This document shows, one piece after another, positions 49,550-57,777 of a stretch of DNA of 64,000 nt (position 1 is the first letter of the stretch; each line of letters opens with the position of its first letter). Source of the stretch: Micromonospora inositola (GTDB lineage Bacteria; Actinomycetota; Actinomycetes; Mycobacteriales; Micromonosporaceae); NCBI RefSeq assembly GCF_900090285.1, contig NZ_LT607754.1:4552001-4616000 (forward strand). Reading direction: 5' to 3'. The notes beneath the pieces were generated by a model. That model did not search any database. It had not been told where the DNA came from and worked only from the letters and a program-made list of their open reading frames with translations. Position numbers and translations under genes: made by a program.

Positions 49550-50107
49550 TCATGCCTGCCACTGGTGGGCGACGTCCAGCACGATCCGGCTGTGCGTGCC
49601 CGGGCCGCTGAGCACGAACACCCGGTACGGCAGTCGCGCCCGGACGCCCACGGCGAAGGTGGTGTACCCCTCGAAGCTGCCACCGAAGACCACGTCCCGC
49701 AGCGTCCGGTAGCCCAGCGCGTTCACGGCGTGGTCGCCGGTGCGGTACGGCAGGGTGGCGACGTGGCCATCGTCGTACGCCGGCGCCCGCAGGGAGACCT
49801 GCAGCAGCGCCCCGCCCGCCGTGTACGGGGACAGCGCCAGACCCTGCCCCTCGGTGTACGTCTCCCCGTATGCGACGGAGAAACCGTTCGCCGGGCCGGC
49901 GAACTCGAACACCACCCGGTCCCAGCAGGCGTGCTGGCCGGCCCGGACCTCCGCCAGCGGAGCGCTGCTCAGCGCGCCGCCCGATTTGGCCGTGCTGCCC
50001 CAGGTGATCCCGCAGTACGGCGTGGTCGCCGCAGCCGCGCCCCCGGTGCCGGCGAGCAGGCCGCCGAGCACGACGGTCAGCGCCACCAGCGCTCTCTTCA
50101 GTCTCAT
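49550..50107 (-). CDS. Secreted AMIN-like domain protein
   Basis: The 185-residue exported protein has a signal peptide ([22 protein letters not shown]), two cysteines, and the beta-rich AMIN-like pattern of actinobacterial proteins: HACWDRVVFEFAG, RDVVFGGSFEGYTTFAVGVR, PGTHSRIVLDVAH. The domain is probably cell-wall or ligand binding; function unknown. GGGAGGA precedes the ATG. Confidence 0.85.
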   Translation of the reverse strand: MRLKRALVALTVVLGGLLAGTGGAAAATTPYCGITWGSTAKSGGALSSAPLAEVRAGQHACWDRVVFEFAGPANGFSVAYGETYTEGQGLALSPYTAGGALLQVSLRAPAYDDGHVATLPYRTGDHAVNALGYRTLRDVVFGGSFEGYTTFAVGVRARLPYRVFVLSGPGTHSRIVLDVAHQWQA

Positions 50108-50313
50108 CGTGTCCTCCCTGTCATGTGGCGGGACCGGTGGTCCCAGCTCGACGGTCGGCGCGCCGTGCCACAGCGGCTTCGCAGCCGGGTAACCGGCAGG
50201 TAACAGTCCGCGGTGGTGCGGAAGGCCCAGGCGGCGAGGGTCAGCGGCCGGCCGCGGGCAGCGCGGCCGGGTCGGTCAGCGTCCGAACCGGCGAGGTGCC
50301 GCAGAATGATCTG

Positions 50314-50742
50314 ATGTCCGACGGCTCCCCGCGTACCCCCTCGGTGTCCTGCGTCTTCGTCTGCCACGACGGCGCGGGCCGGTTGCTGCTGGCCCGGCGC
50401 AGCGTCGGCGCCCGCGACGAACCCGGCACCTGGGACACCGGCGCGGGCGCGCTGGAGTACGGGGAGACCTTCGAGGCCGCCGTCGCCCGCGAGGTCCGCG
50501 AGGAGTACGCGACCACGTCGCTGGAGGTCACCCTGCTCGGGGTCCGCAACGTGCTGCGCGACGACCCGCCGTCGCACTGGGTGGCGGTGGTCTTCGCGGT
50601 CCGGGTCGACCCGGCGACCGTCGCCATCGGGGAGCCGCACAAGTTCGACCGGCTCGGCTGGTACACCCGCGACGACCTGCCCACCCCGCTGCACTCGCAG
50701 CTCCCGCCGACGCTGGCGTTGCTGCCGGACCACCTGACCTGA
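50314..50742 (+). CDS. NUDIX hydrolase
   Basis: The 142-residue protein has a full Nudix box GALEYGETFEAAVAREVREEY (G-x5-E-x7-REV-x-EE), binding the metal-nucleotide. SCVFVCHDGAGRLLLARRS is the usual N-terminal strand. It could hydrolyse a nucleoside diphosphate derivative; substrate cannot be told. The alignment GETFEAAV instead of the more usual GE(S/T)xxxAA is still typical. The start lies 23 bp upstream of a weakly placed GAGGTG, so it may be leaderless. Confidence 0.92.
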   Translation: MSDGSPRTPSVSCVFVCHDGAGRLLLARRSVGARDEPGTWDTGAGALEYGETFEAAVAREVREEYATTSLEVTLLGVRNVLRDDPPSHWVAVVFAVRVDPATVAIGEPHKFDRLGWYTRDDLPTPLHSQLPPTLALLPDHLT

Positions 50743-50764
50743 CCGCGCCGACTACCGTTACCGC

Positions 50765-51661
50765 ATGCCGGTCACCCGACGTCGACTCCTGCGCTCCCTC
50801 GGCGCCGCCGTCGGCCTCACCGGGCTCGGCGCGGGTGGCCTCGCCCTGGTCGACGCCGAGGTGCTGCCCGGCCGGTCGGTGCTCAACCACGCGCTGGGCC
50901 GCTGCGACGCGGCGCCGCCCGACGCGCCGCGCGGGACTCCGCAGCCGCCGGTCACCGGCAGCTTCCGCTCCGCGGCGCGCCGCCGGGAGGTCGCCTTCGC
51001 CATCTCCTACCCGCCCGGGTACGCCCCTGGCGCGCAGCTCCCCGTCTGCCTGGCCCTGCACGGGTACGCGGCCGACGCCGGCACCGCCGTCGCCGCCGCC
51101 CGCTACCCGGAGTTCCTGGCCGGCGCGCTGCGCGACGGGGTGGCCCCGTTCGCCCTCGCCGCGCCGGACGGCGGCAACGGGTACTGGCATCCGCACGCTG
51201 ACGACGACCCGCTCGGCATGCTGGTCGGCGAGTTCCTGCCGCTGCTCGCCGCGCGCGGCCTGCGTACCGACCGGGTCGCGGTGGCCGGCTGGTCGATGGG
51301 CGGGTACGGCGCACTGCTGGCCGCGCTGACCCACCGCGACCGGTTCCGGGCGGTGGTGGCGACCTCACCGGCGATCTTCCACTCCTACGACGACGCCTGC
51401 GGCGTCAACGCCGGCGCGTTCGACAGCGCCGACGACTGGGCCCGCTACGACGTGACGGCCCGGGCCCGGGAGTTCGCCGGGCTGCCGGTGCGGATCGCGA
51501 TCGGCGCCGCCGACCCGTTCGCCCCGGCGGTCCGGACGCTGTGGGACCGGCTGCCCGAGCCGGGCGTGGTGACGATCGGCACGGGCTGTCACGACAACGA
51601 CTACTGGGCCTCGGTCGCCCCCGAGCAGGTGCGGGCGATCAGCGCGGCGCTGGCCGGCTGA
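50765..51661 (+). CDS. Tat-exported alpha/beta hydrolase (esterase-like)
   Basis: The 298-residue protein starts with a twin-arginine signal (TRRRLLRSLGAAVGLTGLGAGG). The hydrolase domain has LALHGYAADAG, nucleophile elbow GWSMGGYGALL, an Asp in IGAADPF and the His in GCHDNDYW. It resembles the esterase/antigen-85-like group. ATG 50765 has TACCGT 6 nt upstream (leaderless). Substrate unknown. Confidence 0.9.
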   Translation: MPVTRRRLLRSLGAAVGLTGLGAGGLALVDAEVLPGRSVLNHALGRCDAAPPDAPRGTPQPPVTGSFRSAARRREVAFAISYPPGYAPGAQLPVCLALHGYAADAGTAVAAARYPEFLAGALRDGVAPFALAAPDGGNGYWHPHADDDPLGMLVGEFLPLLAARGLRTDRVAVAGWSMGGYGALLAALTHRDRFRAVVATSPAIFHSYDDACGVNAGAFDSADDWARYDVTARAREFAGLPVRIAIGAADPFAPAVRTLWDRLPEPGVVTIGTGCHDNDYWASVAPEQVRAISAALAG

Positions 51662-51755
51662 CCGCCTCGCCGGCCGTCGACCGCCCGCACCCCGGCGGGC
51701 CGCAGACACCGTCCCCTGTGGATTTCACGCCGGGGATGGTCGATGTCCCACGGTC

Positions 51756-51848
51756 CGGCTGACCGACCGGGCGGACCGCACCACCACGGTCGACCTGTAC
51801 GTGGATTCCGAGTTCGGCTGGCAGGTGTGCGACGACGCCTTCGGCTGA
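51756..51848 (+). pseudogene. C-terminal gene remnant
   Basis: About 30 codons ending at TGA 51846-51848 read RLTDRADRTTTVDLYVDSEFG and WQVCDDAFG, a convincing C-terminus with normal codon bias. No start codon or upstream domain is present in this frame. It is probably the tail of a deleted gene. Family not recognised. Confidence 0.4.
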
Positions 51849-51901
51849 CCGACGCCGCGCCGGCTGGCGCGGTGAACGAGTGGCTTCGTGGACGGGAAGC
51901 G

Positions 51902-52207
51902 TCACCGTAGGTGGCGTTCGGCGGCGGCGTGCCACCAGCCGGGCGGTGACGGACCGTCCACGACCGAGGTGGGCTGGTCGGGGTGCAGGCCGAGCGGCCG
52001 GAGCGCCGCACCCTCGACCTCCACCCGGTACCAGCCGTGCCACCGGCCGTCCGGGCCCGGGCCGCAGGCCAGGTCGAAGCGGATCTCATCCGGCGGGAAC
52101 GGCATCCAGTCAATGCCCCGGTCGCGCAGTCAAGCCCGGAGGGCGGCCATCGGGGAGGGGCAGCCCGGCACGTTCTCATAGCCGGCCACGGTGATCCAGC
52201 GGTACAT
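51902..52207 (-). pseudogene. Hypothetical 101-codon gene with an in-frame TGA
   Basis: The minus-strand frame opens at ATG 52207 (MYRWITVAGYENVPGCPSP), reaches TGA at 52130-52132 (codon 26), and continues in the same frame with LRDRGIDWMPFPPDEIRFDL. RWHGWYRVEVEG and PPGWWHAAAERHLR follow to a normal stop. The context ALRA-stop-LRDRG suggests a TGG (Trp) to TGA change. Whether it is a true mutation or a read error cannot be told. Family not recognised. Confidence 0.6.
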
Positions 52208-52277
52208 CCCCTCATCATGCCCCCCGGCGGGCGGCCGTGGGGGCGCCGACGGGAGAGCCCGTCGACGCCCCGCGTCC

Positions 52278-52720
52278 TCACTCCTCGGTGAGCCGGTCCG
52301 GCGCCTCCAGGGCCGCCTTCACCGCTTGGAGGAAGGCGACCGCCTCCCGGCCGTTGACCACCCGGTGGTCGTAGACGGCGCTGAGGTTGACGAACTTGCG
52401 GGCCACCACCTGGCCGGTGGCGTCCAGGGCCAGCTCGTCGTGGGTGCCGCCGATGGCCAACACGCAGGTCTGGCCGGGGAAGACGATCGGCCCGGCGAGC
52501 ACCACGTCCGGCTCGGTGTGCAGGGAGACCACGATGGTGCCGCCGCCGGGGCCGCCGCCCGGCTGGCCAGCCGCCGTTCCACATCGGTACGCCGCACCAC
52601 CGACTTTCCCAGGCCACGCAGCTCGGCGTCGCCGATGCCGTGCGCGGCGGCCAGCTCCCGGGCGGAGTCGGTGAGCACCGGCCCGCCGGAGTCCCCGTCC
52701 TCGGCCGGCGCGGCGGCCGC
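52278..52720 (-). pseudogene. Broken 2-oxo-acid dehydrogenase E2 (dihydrolipoyl acyltransferase)
   Basis: Near 52680-52560 one minus frame encodes a peripheral subunit-binding domain (VLTDSARELAAAHGIG, LRGLGKSVVRRTDVERRL). Nearer the end, another frame encodes the extreme C-terminus of the E2 catalytic domain (VSLHTEPDVVLAGPIVFPG, VNLSAVYDHRVVNGREAV with the DHRxxxG catalytic motif, stop at 52278). The lipoyl domain and most of the catalytic core are gone. A central deletion with frame change explains it. Confidence 0.8.
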
Positions 52721-52864
52721 CCGACGTGGCGCTCTACGACCGGGTCACCCGGCCGCCGCGTCGGCGTCTGCCGACACCGTCGCGCCGACCGCACCTCCGA
52801 CGCCGTCCGATGCGAGGCTGGACGCCAGGACGGTCGCTGGGCGACGACGACAGTGGAGGGTGCG

Positions 52865-53641
52865 ATGGCGGAGCCACCGACGGGCGCGCAGGCGCACGGC
52901 CGCCGAGCCAACCGGCGCAGCTACCACGACGGCGTCAAGGTCAACGGGTACGTCGACGACCCGTACCACCGGATCCGCCGGGCCGTCGCGGCCCGAATGG
53001 TGGCCGACGGCGTCACCGGGCGGCTGCCGGTGCTGGAACTGGGCTGCGGCCCGCGCGGCATGCTCGACCCGGCGGACCTGCCGGCGCCGCTGGTGCTGGC
53101 GGACCTGGCGGAGACGGCGCTGCGCGACGCCCGGCGGGCCGCCGGGCCGGATGCGCTACCGGTCTGCCTGGACGCCACCCGCGGCCTGCCGTTCCGGGCG
53201 GGCAGCTTCGCCGGGCTGCTCACCGGTGAGCTGATCGAGCACGTCTACGATCCGGTGGCGCTGCTGCGCGAGTGTCACCGGGTGCTGGCGCCGGGTGGGC
53301 TGCTGGTGCTCACCACCCCCAACCTGGCCACCGTGCAGGACCGGGTCTCCTTCCTCCTCGGCCGCGCCCCGCGCCAGGTGGACCCGCTGCACCCCTACCT
53401 CTGGCTGCACATCCGGCCGTTCACCCCGTCGCTGCTGCGCCGGGTGCTCCGGCGGGCCGGATTCGTGCCGCTGGCGATCCGCTCCAACCAGGTCGGCTGG
53501 CGGCTCCCCGGTGGACGCTGGGTCACCTCCCGGCTGCTCGCCCACCTCGCGCCGGGGCTCGGCGGCTCGCTGATCTGCGCGGCCCGGCGGGCTGCCGAGC
53601 CCCCGTCACCGACGGTCGCGGGGCAACCGAACAGCGCGTGA
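52865..53641 (+). CDS. Class I SAM-dependent methyltransferase
   Basis: The 258-residue enzyme has motif I VLELGCGPRGML, acidic motif II VLADLAETAL, motif III region GLLTGELIEHVYDPVALLREC and the post-motif APGGLLVLTTPN. The pattern matches Methyltransf_11/UbiE-type proteins. GTGGAGGG precedes ATG 52865. Substrate unknown. It is followed 55 bp later by the membrane-protein operon, which probably has its own promoter. Confidence 0.88.
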   Translation: MAEPPTGAQAHGRRANRRSYHDGVKVNGYVDDPYHRIRRAVAARMVADGVTGRLPVLELGCGPRGMLDPADLPAPLVLADLAETALRDARRAAGPDALPVCLDATRGLPFRAGSFAGLLTGELIEHVYDPVALLRECHRVLAPGGLLVLTTPNLATVQDRVSFLLGRAPRQVDPLHPYLWLHIRPFTPSLLRRVLRRAGFVPLAIRSNQVGWRLPGGRWVTSRLLAHLAPGLGGSLICAARRAAEPPSPTVAGQPNSA

Positions 53642-53649
53642 TGGTGATA

Positions 53650-53667
53650 TTGACAAAGGGCTATCAT
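53650..53667 (+). promoter_or_regulatory. AT-rich element before the membrane/cupin/IMPase operon
   Basis: TTGACA (53650-53655) and TATCAT (53662-53667) occur in a short AT-rich island 30 bp before ATG 53697. Each is a near-perfect promoter hexamer, but the 6-bp gap rules out using both as one promoter. They may be two overlapping promoters or a regulator-controlled element. Confidence 0.35.
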
Positions 53668-53696
53668 GGGGGAACCGTCATGGACCGGGGGATGTC

Positions 53697-54698
53697 ATGG
53701 CCCGCATTTTCACCTGGGTCGTCAACAATCTCGACGCCTTCATCGGGCTGATGCTGGCCTTGACCGTCGCCATCCTGGGGCTGACCAGCACCGTCAGCCA
53801 GGAGGTGGTCAACAGCGCCATCCTGCTGATCCTCGCCCTGCTCGCCCAGGCCATGCTGCGGGACCGGCTGCGTCGGGAGACCGCCGAGCACCAGGTGCGG
53901 CACGTGCTCGGCGACACCCGGGACCGGCTCACCGAGCTGGTGCCGCAGATGCGGGAGATCACCGGCCCGGAGGGCGCGCTGAACCGGGCCCGCGAGGCCA
54001 TCGACAGCGTCTCCATGGTCCGCGTGCTCAACGGCACCGAGGTGGGGCAGGCGCTCGCCGAGGCCCGCCGGCACACCGACCGCTGGGACTTCAAGGGCGG
54101 CACCGGCACCTACACCCGGGCGGTCACCCTGCCGGAGTGCCTCGACCACGCCCGCCGGCGCAACGCCACCCTGCGCTTCGCCATCGAGATCATCGACCCG
54201 ACCGACGAGGGCGTCTGCGAGCGGTACGCGCGGTTCCGGCGCAGCCTGGCGCCGAACGCACCGGGGGAGCGGTGGACCGTGGACCGCACCCGCAAGGAGT
54301 CCTTCGCCACCGTGCTGGCCGCCTGCTGGCACCTGCAACGCTCCGGCCTGCTCACCATCGACGTCCGGCTCTCGCCCCGCATGACCACCTTCCGCTACGA
54401 CCTCTCGTCGAGCTGCGTCATCATCACCCAGGAGAACCCGCAGACCCCGGCCCTGCGCATCGACCGCAAGGAGCTGTACTACAACCGCTACAACATCGAG
54501 CTGCAGTCGAGCCGCGAGCAGAGCCGGCGGGTGCCGATCGAGGCCGCCGCCCAGGTCAAGCTCGACGACGAGCCGTCCGTGGAGCAGGTCCGCCGGCTGT
54601 TCACCGCGCTCGGCCTGCCGCTGCCCCGATCCTTCGGTGACCGCGACGTCGCCGACATCGTGGGCAAGGCCATCCAGCCGAGGGACCCGTACGCATGA
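53697..54698 (+). CDS. Two-helix membrane protein of unknown function, first gene of operon
   Basis: The 333-residue protein has two N-terminal membrane helices (FIGLMLALTVAILGLTS, VVNSAILLILALLAQAML) and a large cytoplasmic domain. That domain has VSMVRVLNGTEVGQAL, FKGGTGTYTRAVTLPECLDHARRR, FRRSLAPNAPG and YRYNIELQSSREQSRRV. The middle region (SMVRVL, STRYTRAVTLPECL) is reminiscent of phospholipase-D-like folds, without clear HKD motifs. ATG overlaps nothing; the stop overlaps the next gene (ATGA). Function unknown; no family recognised with confidence. Confidence 0.75.
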   Translation: MARIFTWVVNNLDAFIGLMLALTVAILGLTSTVSQEVVNSAILLILALLAQAMLRDRLRRETAEHQVRHVLGDTRDRLTELVPQMREITGPEGALNRAREAIDSVSMVRVLNGTEVGQALAEARRHTDRWDFKGGTGTYTRAVTLPECLDHARRRNATLRFAIEIIDPTDEGVCERYARFRRSLAPNAPGERWTVDRTRKESFATVLAACWHLQRSGLLTIDVRLSPRMTTFRYDLSSSCVIITQENPQTPALRIDRKELYYNRYNIELQSSREQSRRVPIEAAAQVKLDDEPSVEQVRRLFTALGLPLPRSFGDRDVADIVGKAIQPRDPYA

Positions 54699-55348
54699 TG
54701 ACCTACGCCGACCTGGAACGGGAGATCGACCGGGGCACCCGGCCGGAGCTGCTGCGCCGCTGGGTGCTGGACGTCCTCGACGACATCGCGGAGGGCCGCC
54801 GGCGGCTGCGCGCGGTACGCCACCCGCTCGGCTTCACCTGCCTGCCGGTCGACCGCACCGGCCCCGACGGGATCTGCGTGCACGCCTGGCCGGTCGATCC
54901 GCCGGCCGTCCAGCCCACCACCTCCACCATGCACTCGCACAGCTGGGACCTGCTCAGCCACGTGCTGCACGGTCGGGTGCGCAACGAACTGATTGAGGTG
55001 ACCGACGCGAAAGCCGAACCGGCCTGGCGGGTGTACGAGGTGCGCAGCCGCGAGGACGTCGACGAGATGGCCGCCACCGACCGGCTGGTGACCGCGGTGA
55101 CCGCCACCGTGGAGACGCACCAGGCCGGTGACTCGTACGCGCTGCGCGCCGGCGGGTTCCACACCTCCGAGGTGGACCCCGGACAGCCGGCGGTGACGGT
55201 GGCGCTGGGGCGCACCACCCCCGACGGCTGCGACCTGAGCCTCGGCGCGGTGGACGGGCGCAGCCACCGGGTGCGCCGGGACCGGTGCGACTCGGCGGAA
55301 ACCGCGCGGATGGCGCGGGAGATAGCGCGACTGGTGGCACGGGGCTGA
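54695..55348 (+). CDS. Cupin-like protein, second gene of operon
   Basis: The 217-residue soluble protein has a double-stranded beta-helix pattern: TMHSHSWDLLSHVLHGRVRNEL (metal-binding-type histidines), VYEVRSREDV and DSYALRAGGFHTSEVDP. This resembles cupins or cysteine-dioxygenase-like folds. The start overlaps the upstream stop (ATGA), and the IMPase-like gene follows by 15 bp with GGAGGAG, so the three genes are one operon. Substrate unknown. Confidence 0.75.
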   Translation: MMTYADLEREIDRGTRPELLRRWVLDVLDDIAEGRRRLRAVRHPLGFTCLPVDRTGPDGICVHAWPVDPPAVQPTTSTMHSHSWDLLSHVLHGRVRNELIEVTDAKAEPAWRVYEVRSREDVDEMAATDRLVTAVTATVETHQAGDSYALRAGGFHTSEVDPGQPAVTVALGRTTPDGCDLSLGAVDGRSHRVRRDRCDSAETARMAREIARLVARG

Positions 55349-55363
55349 CTGGCTGGAGGAGCC

Positions 55364-56266
55364 ATGGACGTTAAGCCGGGCGGAACCGGGCCGGACCTGT
55401 GCGAGGCGCACCGGTTCGCGGTCGACGCCGCACGCGCCGCCGGGAGGTTGCTGCGCGAGGGGACGAAAGGCCGGGTGGCCGCCCGCGCCAAGGGTGCCAA
55501 CGGCGACCTGGTCACCGACCTGGACCTGGCCGCCGAACGGCTGATCGTCGACCGGATCCGGGCCCGCTGGCCGGAGCACGGCGTGATCGCCGAGGAGGGC
55601 GGCGAGTACGCTCCCGACGAGGCCTGGGCGTGGCTGGTGGACCCGCTCGACGGCACCAACAACGTGGCCATCGGGCTGCCCGCCTACGTGGTCGGCATCG
55701 CGCTCTGCGAGCGCGGGTCGCCGGTGCTCGGCGTGGTGCACGACCCGGTCGCCGGCCGCACCTGGTCCGCGGTGCGCGGGCAGGGCGCGTTCGTGCACGC
55801 CGCCGGGCCGTCCGGCCGCCCACTACGGGCGCCGCACCGGCCGGTGCCGTCCGCGCCGGTCCTGGCCTGGACCCAGGGCCATGAGGTACGCCGGGACGAC
55901 AGCACCGCCCGGGCGTTGAAGGTGGTGCTGGACTCCACCGCCCGCCGCGTGCTGCAACTCTGGGCGCCGCTGCTGTCCTGGGTGATGCTGGCCCGCGGCG
56001 ACATCGACGGCATCGTCGGCTACCGTCCCGAGGCGGTGGACCTGCCCGCCGGGATGCTCCTCGCCGCCGAGGCCGGGATGATCGTGCGAGCCCTCGACGG
56101 TGGGTGTTTCGACGACCGGTACGGGTGTCCGGCCGAGCGGCGCAGCTTCGTCGCCGGGCCGCCGGAGAGCGTCGACCGGCTGGTCAAGCTGGTCACCGCG
56201 GCTCAGTGGATCGAGCCGCAGGTCCGCCATCTCACCCCGATCAGCCTCACCACCGTCGGCTGGTGA
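55364..56266 (+). CDS. Inositol-monophosphatase-family enzyme, third gene of operon
   Basis: The 300-residue enzyme has metal motifs EE (residues 77-78) and DPLDGTNN (93-100), followed by GIALCERGSPVLGVVHDP. The usual C-terminal WDxAAG is replaced by EAVDLPAGMLLAAEAG, keeping the Asp. This places it among IMPase/CysQ/FBPase-like phosphatases; it could act on inositol phosphates, a bisphosphate nucleotide or a lipid head group. Coupling with the membrane and cupin genes suggests a joint pathway. Confidence 0.9.
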   Translation: MDVKPGGTGPDLCEAHRFAVDAARAAGRLLREGTKGRVAARAKGANGDLVTDLDLAAERLIVDRIRARWPEHGVIAEEGGEYAPDEAWAWLVDPLDGTNNVAIGLPAYVVGIALCERGSPVLGVVHDPVAGRTWSAVRGQGAFVHAAGPSGRPLRAPHRPVPSAPVLAWTQGHEVRRDDSTARALKVVLDSTARRVLQLWAPLLSWVMLARGDIDGIVGYRPEAVDLPAGMLLAAEAGMIVRALDGGCFDDRYGCPAERRSFVAGPPESVDRLVKLVTAAQWIEPQVRHLTPISLTTVGW

Positions 56267-56524
56267 ACCCTCTGTCACGCCGAGGAGGGCAGCGGTTCGA
56301 TCCCGTTGTCGCCCTTCGTGAAGATCTGCGGGTACGAAGCCTGGTGCTGGAAGAGTCGGCGCCACGCGTGCGTCAGCAGTGGCGGATTGACCGGAGCAGT
56401 AGCTTGGGAGCGGTTGCAGCGGGCCTGGTCCTGGCCGGACCCTCGCTATCGCAAGCTCCTGGGCGGAGCTGCACGATTTGAGGAGGGTGTGGGACATGAT
56501 CGGCGGAGACGACAAGGTCGGGTC
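56267..56524 (+). other. 258-bp gap before lhgO, possible tRNA T-arm relic
   Basis: No gene is seen. AGCGG-TTCGATC-CCGTT (56291-56307) folds as a T-arm with a wobble pair, followed by GTCGCCC, as at a tRNA 3' end. It could be an integration scar marking the left edge of the lhgO segment, but it may be chance. Confidence 0.35.
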
Positions 56525-57718
56525 ATGAGGGTCGCGGTCATCGGGGCGGGCATAGTTGGCCTGGCGGTGGCCAGACAGCTGTGCCTTGAACGACCCGACT
56601 GGGACGTCGTCGTGGTGGACAAGGAGCCGGATGTCGCGCGGCACCAGACCGGCCACAACAGCGGCGTCATCCACGCGGGGATCTACTACCCGCCCGGATC
56701 GTTGAAGGCGCGACTGTGCCGGCGTGGTGTCCGGCTGCTGGAGGACTTCTGCGACGAGCAGGGCATCCCGTACGCGAGGCTGGGCAAGCTCGTGGTGGCC
56801 CTCGACGACCGCGAGTTGGTGCGGCTGCGCGACATCCGCGAACGGGCGCTGGCCAACGGCATCACCGACGTGGCGATGCTCGGCCCCGCCGGCATGAGAG
56901 ACATCGAGCCGCACGTCGCCGGTGTCGCCGCGCTGCACTCGCCGTCGACGGCCGTCGTGGACTTCGTGGCCGTAGCGCGTTCGCTCGCGGACGACCTGCG
57001 TCGGCGCGGCGGCACGGTCCGCCTGTCGTCAGAGGTGACGGCCATGCGGGAGACCGCGTCGGGGGTGGTTCTGGAAACGACGTCCGGTGAGATCATGGCT
57101 GACCGCGCCATCGTGTGCGCGGGCCTGCAGTCCAGCCGGATGGCCGCGCTCGCCGGCGACGACGACGATCCGAGGATCGTGCCGTTCCGCGGCGAGTACT
57201 ACCGTCTCACCGAGCGAAGCTCCGGGCTGGTGCGGGGGTTGGTGTACCCGGTTCCCGACCCGCGGTACCCGTTTCTCGGCATCCACCTGACCCGGCGCAT
57301 CAACGGGTCGGTGGACGTCGGCCCCAACGCGGTGCTCGCCTTCGCGCTGCAGGGGTACCGGCGCACGGACGCCTCCCTGCGCGATCTCGCCGAGGTGCTC
57401 GGCTGGAGCGGGTTCCGCCGTATGGCGCGGCAGCACTGGCGCACCGGGGCACGGGAAATGCTCGGATCCCTGAGCCGGCGGTACTTCCTCGAGCAGGCGA
57501 GACGCTACCTGCCTGAGCTCGCGCGCCGGGATCTCGTGGCCGCGCCCGCCGGGGTCCGCGCCCAGGCCCTGCGCCGCGACGGGTCACTCGTGGACGACTT
57601 CTGCATCACGACGCGGCAGCGCGTGACGCTGGTCCGCAACGCCCCGTCACCCGCGGCGACATCATCGCTCGCCATCGCTGAGCACATCTGCCATGTGGCG
57701 CTCAAGGCACCGGCGTGA
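56525..57718 (+). CDS. lhgO: L-2-hydroxyglutarate oxidase (LhgO)
   Basis: The 397-residue FAD enzyme oxidises L-2-hydroxyglutarate to 2-oxoglutarate and feeds electrons to the respiratory chain. It has the dinucleotide-binding GAGIVGLAVARQL, then QTGHNSGVIHAGIYYPPGS, KLVVAL, STAVVDF, PFRGEYYRL, FLGIHLTRRINGSVDVGPNAVLA and C-terminal GVRAQALRRDGSLVDDF. The gene ends about 20 bp from a truncated rmlD on the opposite strand, so it appears to have been inserted into an rml locus. Confidence 0.93.
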   Translation: MRVAVIGAGIVGLAVARQLCLERPDWDVVVVDKEPDVARHQTGHNSGVIHAGIYYPPGSLKARLCRRGVRLLEDFCDEQGIPYARLGKLVVALDDRELVRLRDIRERALANGITDVAMLGPAGMRDIEPHVAGVAALHSPSTAVVDFVAVARSLADDLRRRGGTVRLSSEVTAMRETASGVVLETTSGEIMADRAIVCAGLQSSRMAALAGDDDDPRIVPFRGEYYRLTERSSGLVRGLVYPVPDPRYPFLGIHLTRRINGSVDVGPNAVLAFALQGYRRTDASLRDLAEVLGWSGFRRMARQHWRTGAREMLGSLSRRYFLEQARRYLPELARRDLVAAPAGVRAQALRRDGSLVDDFCITTRQRVTLVRNAPSPAATSSLAIAEHICHVALKAPA

Positions 57719-57734
57719 TGACCGCGCGCCAACC

Positions 57735-57777
57735 GCCTCAGCATGCCGCCGGCGCCGGTGACGAGCAGCCGGCTCAT
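57735..57777 (-). pseudogene. Truncated rmlD (dTDP-4-dehydrorhamnose reductase) start
   Basis: The ATG at 57777 overlaps the rmlB stop (ATGA) on the minus strand. The frame reads MSRLLVTGAGGML, the exact N-terminal Rossmann start of RmlD, then diverges to unrelated residues at the junction with lhgO. About 13 codons of a roughly 290-codon gene remain. The break marks a recombination point. Confidence 0.75.
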
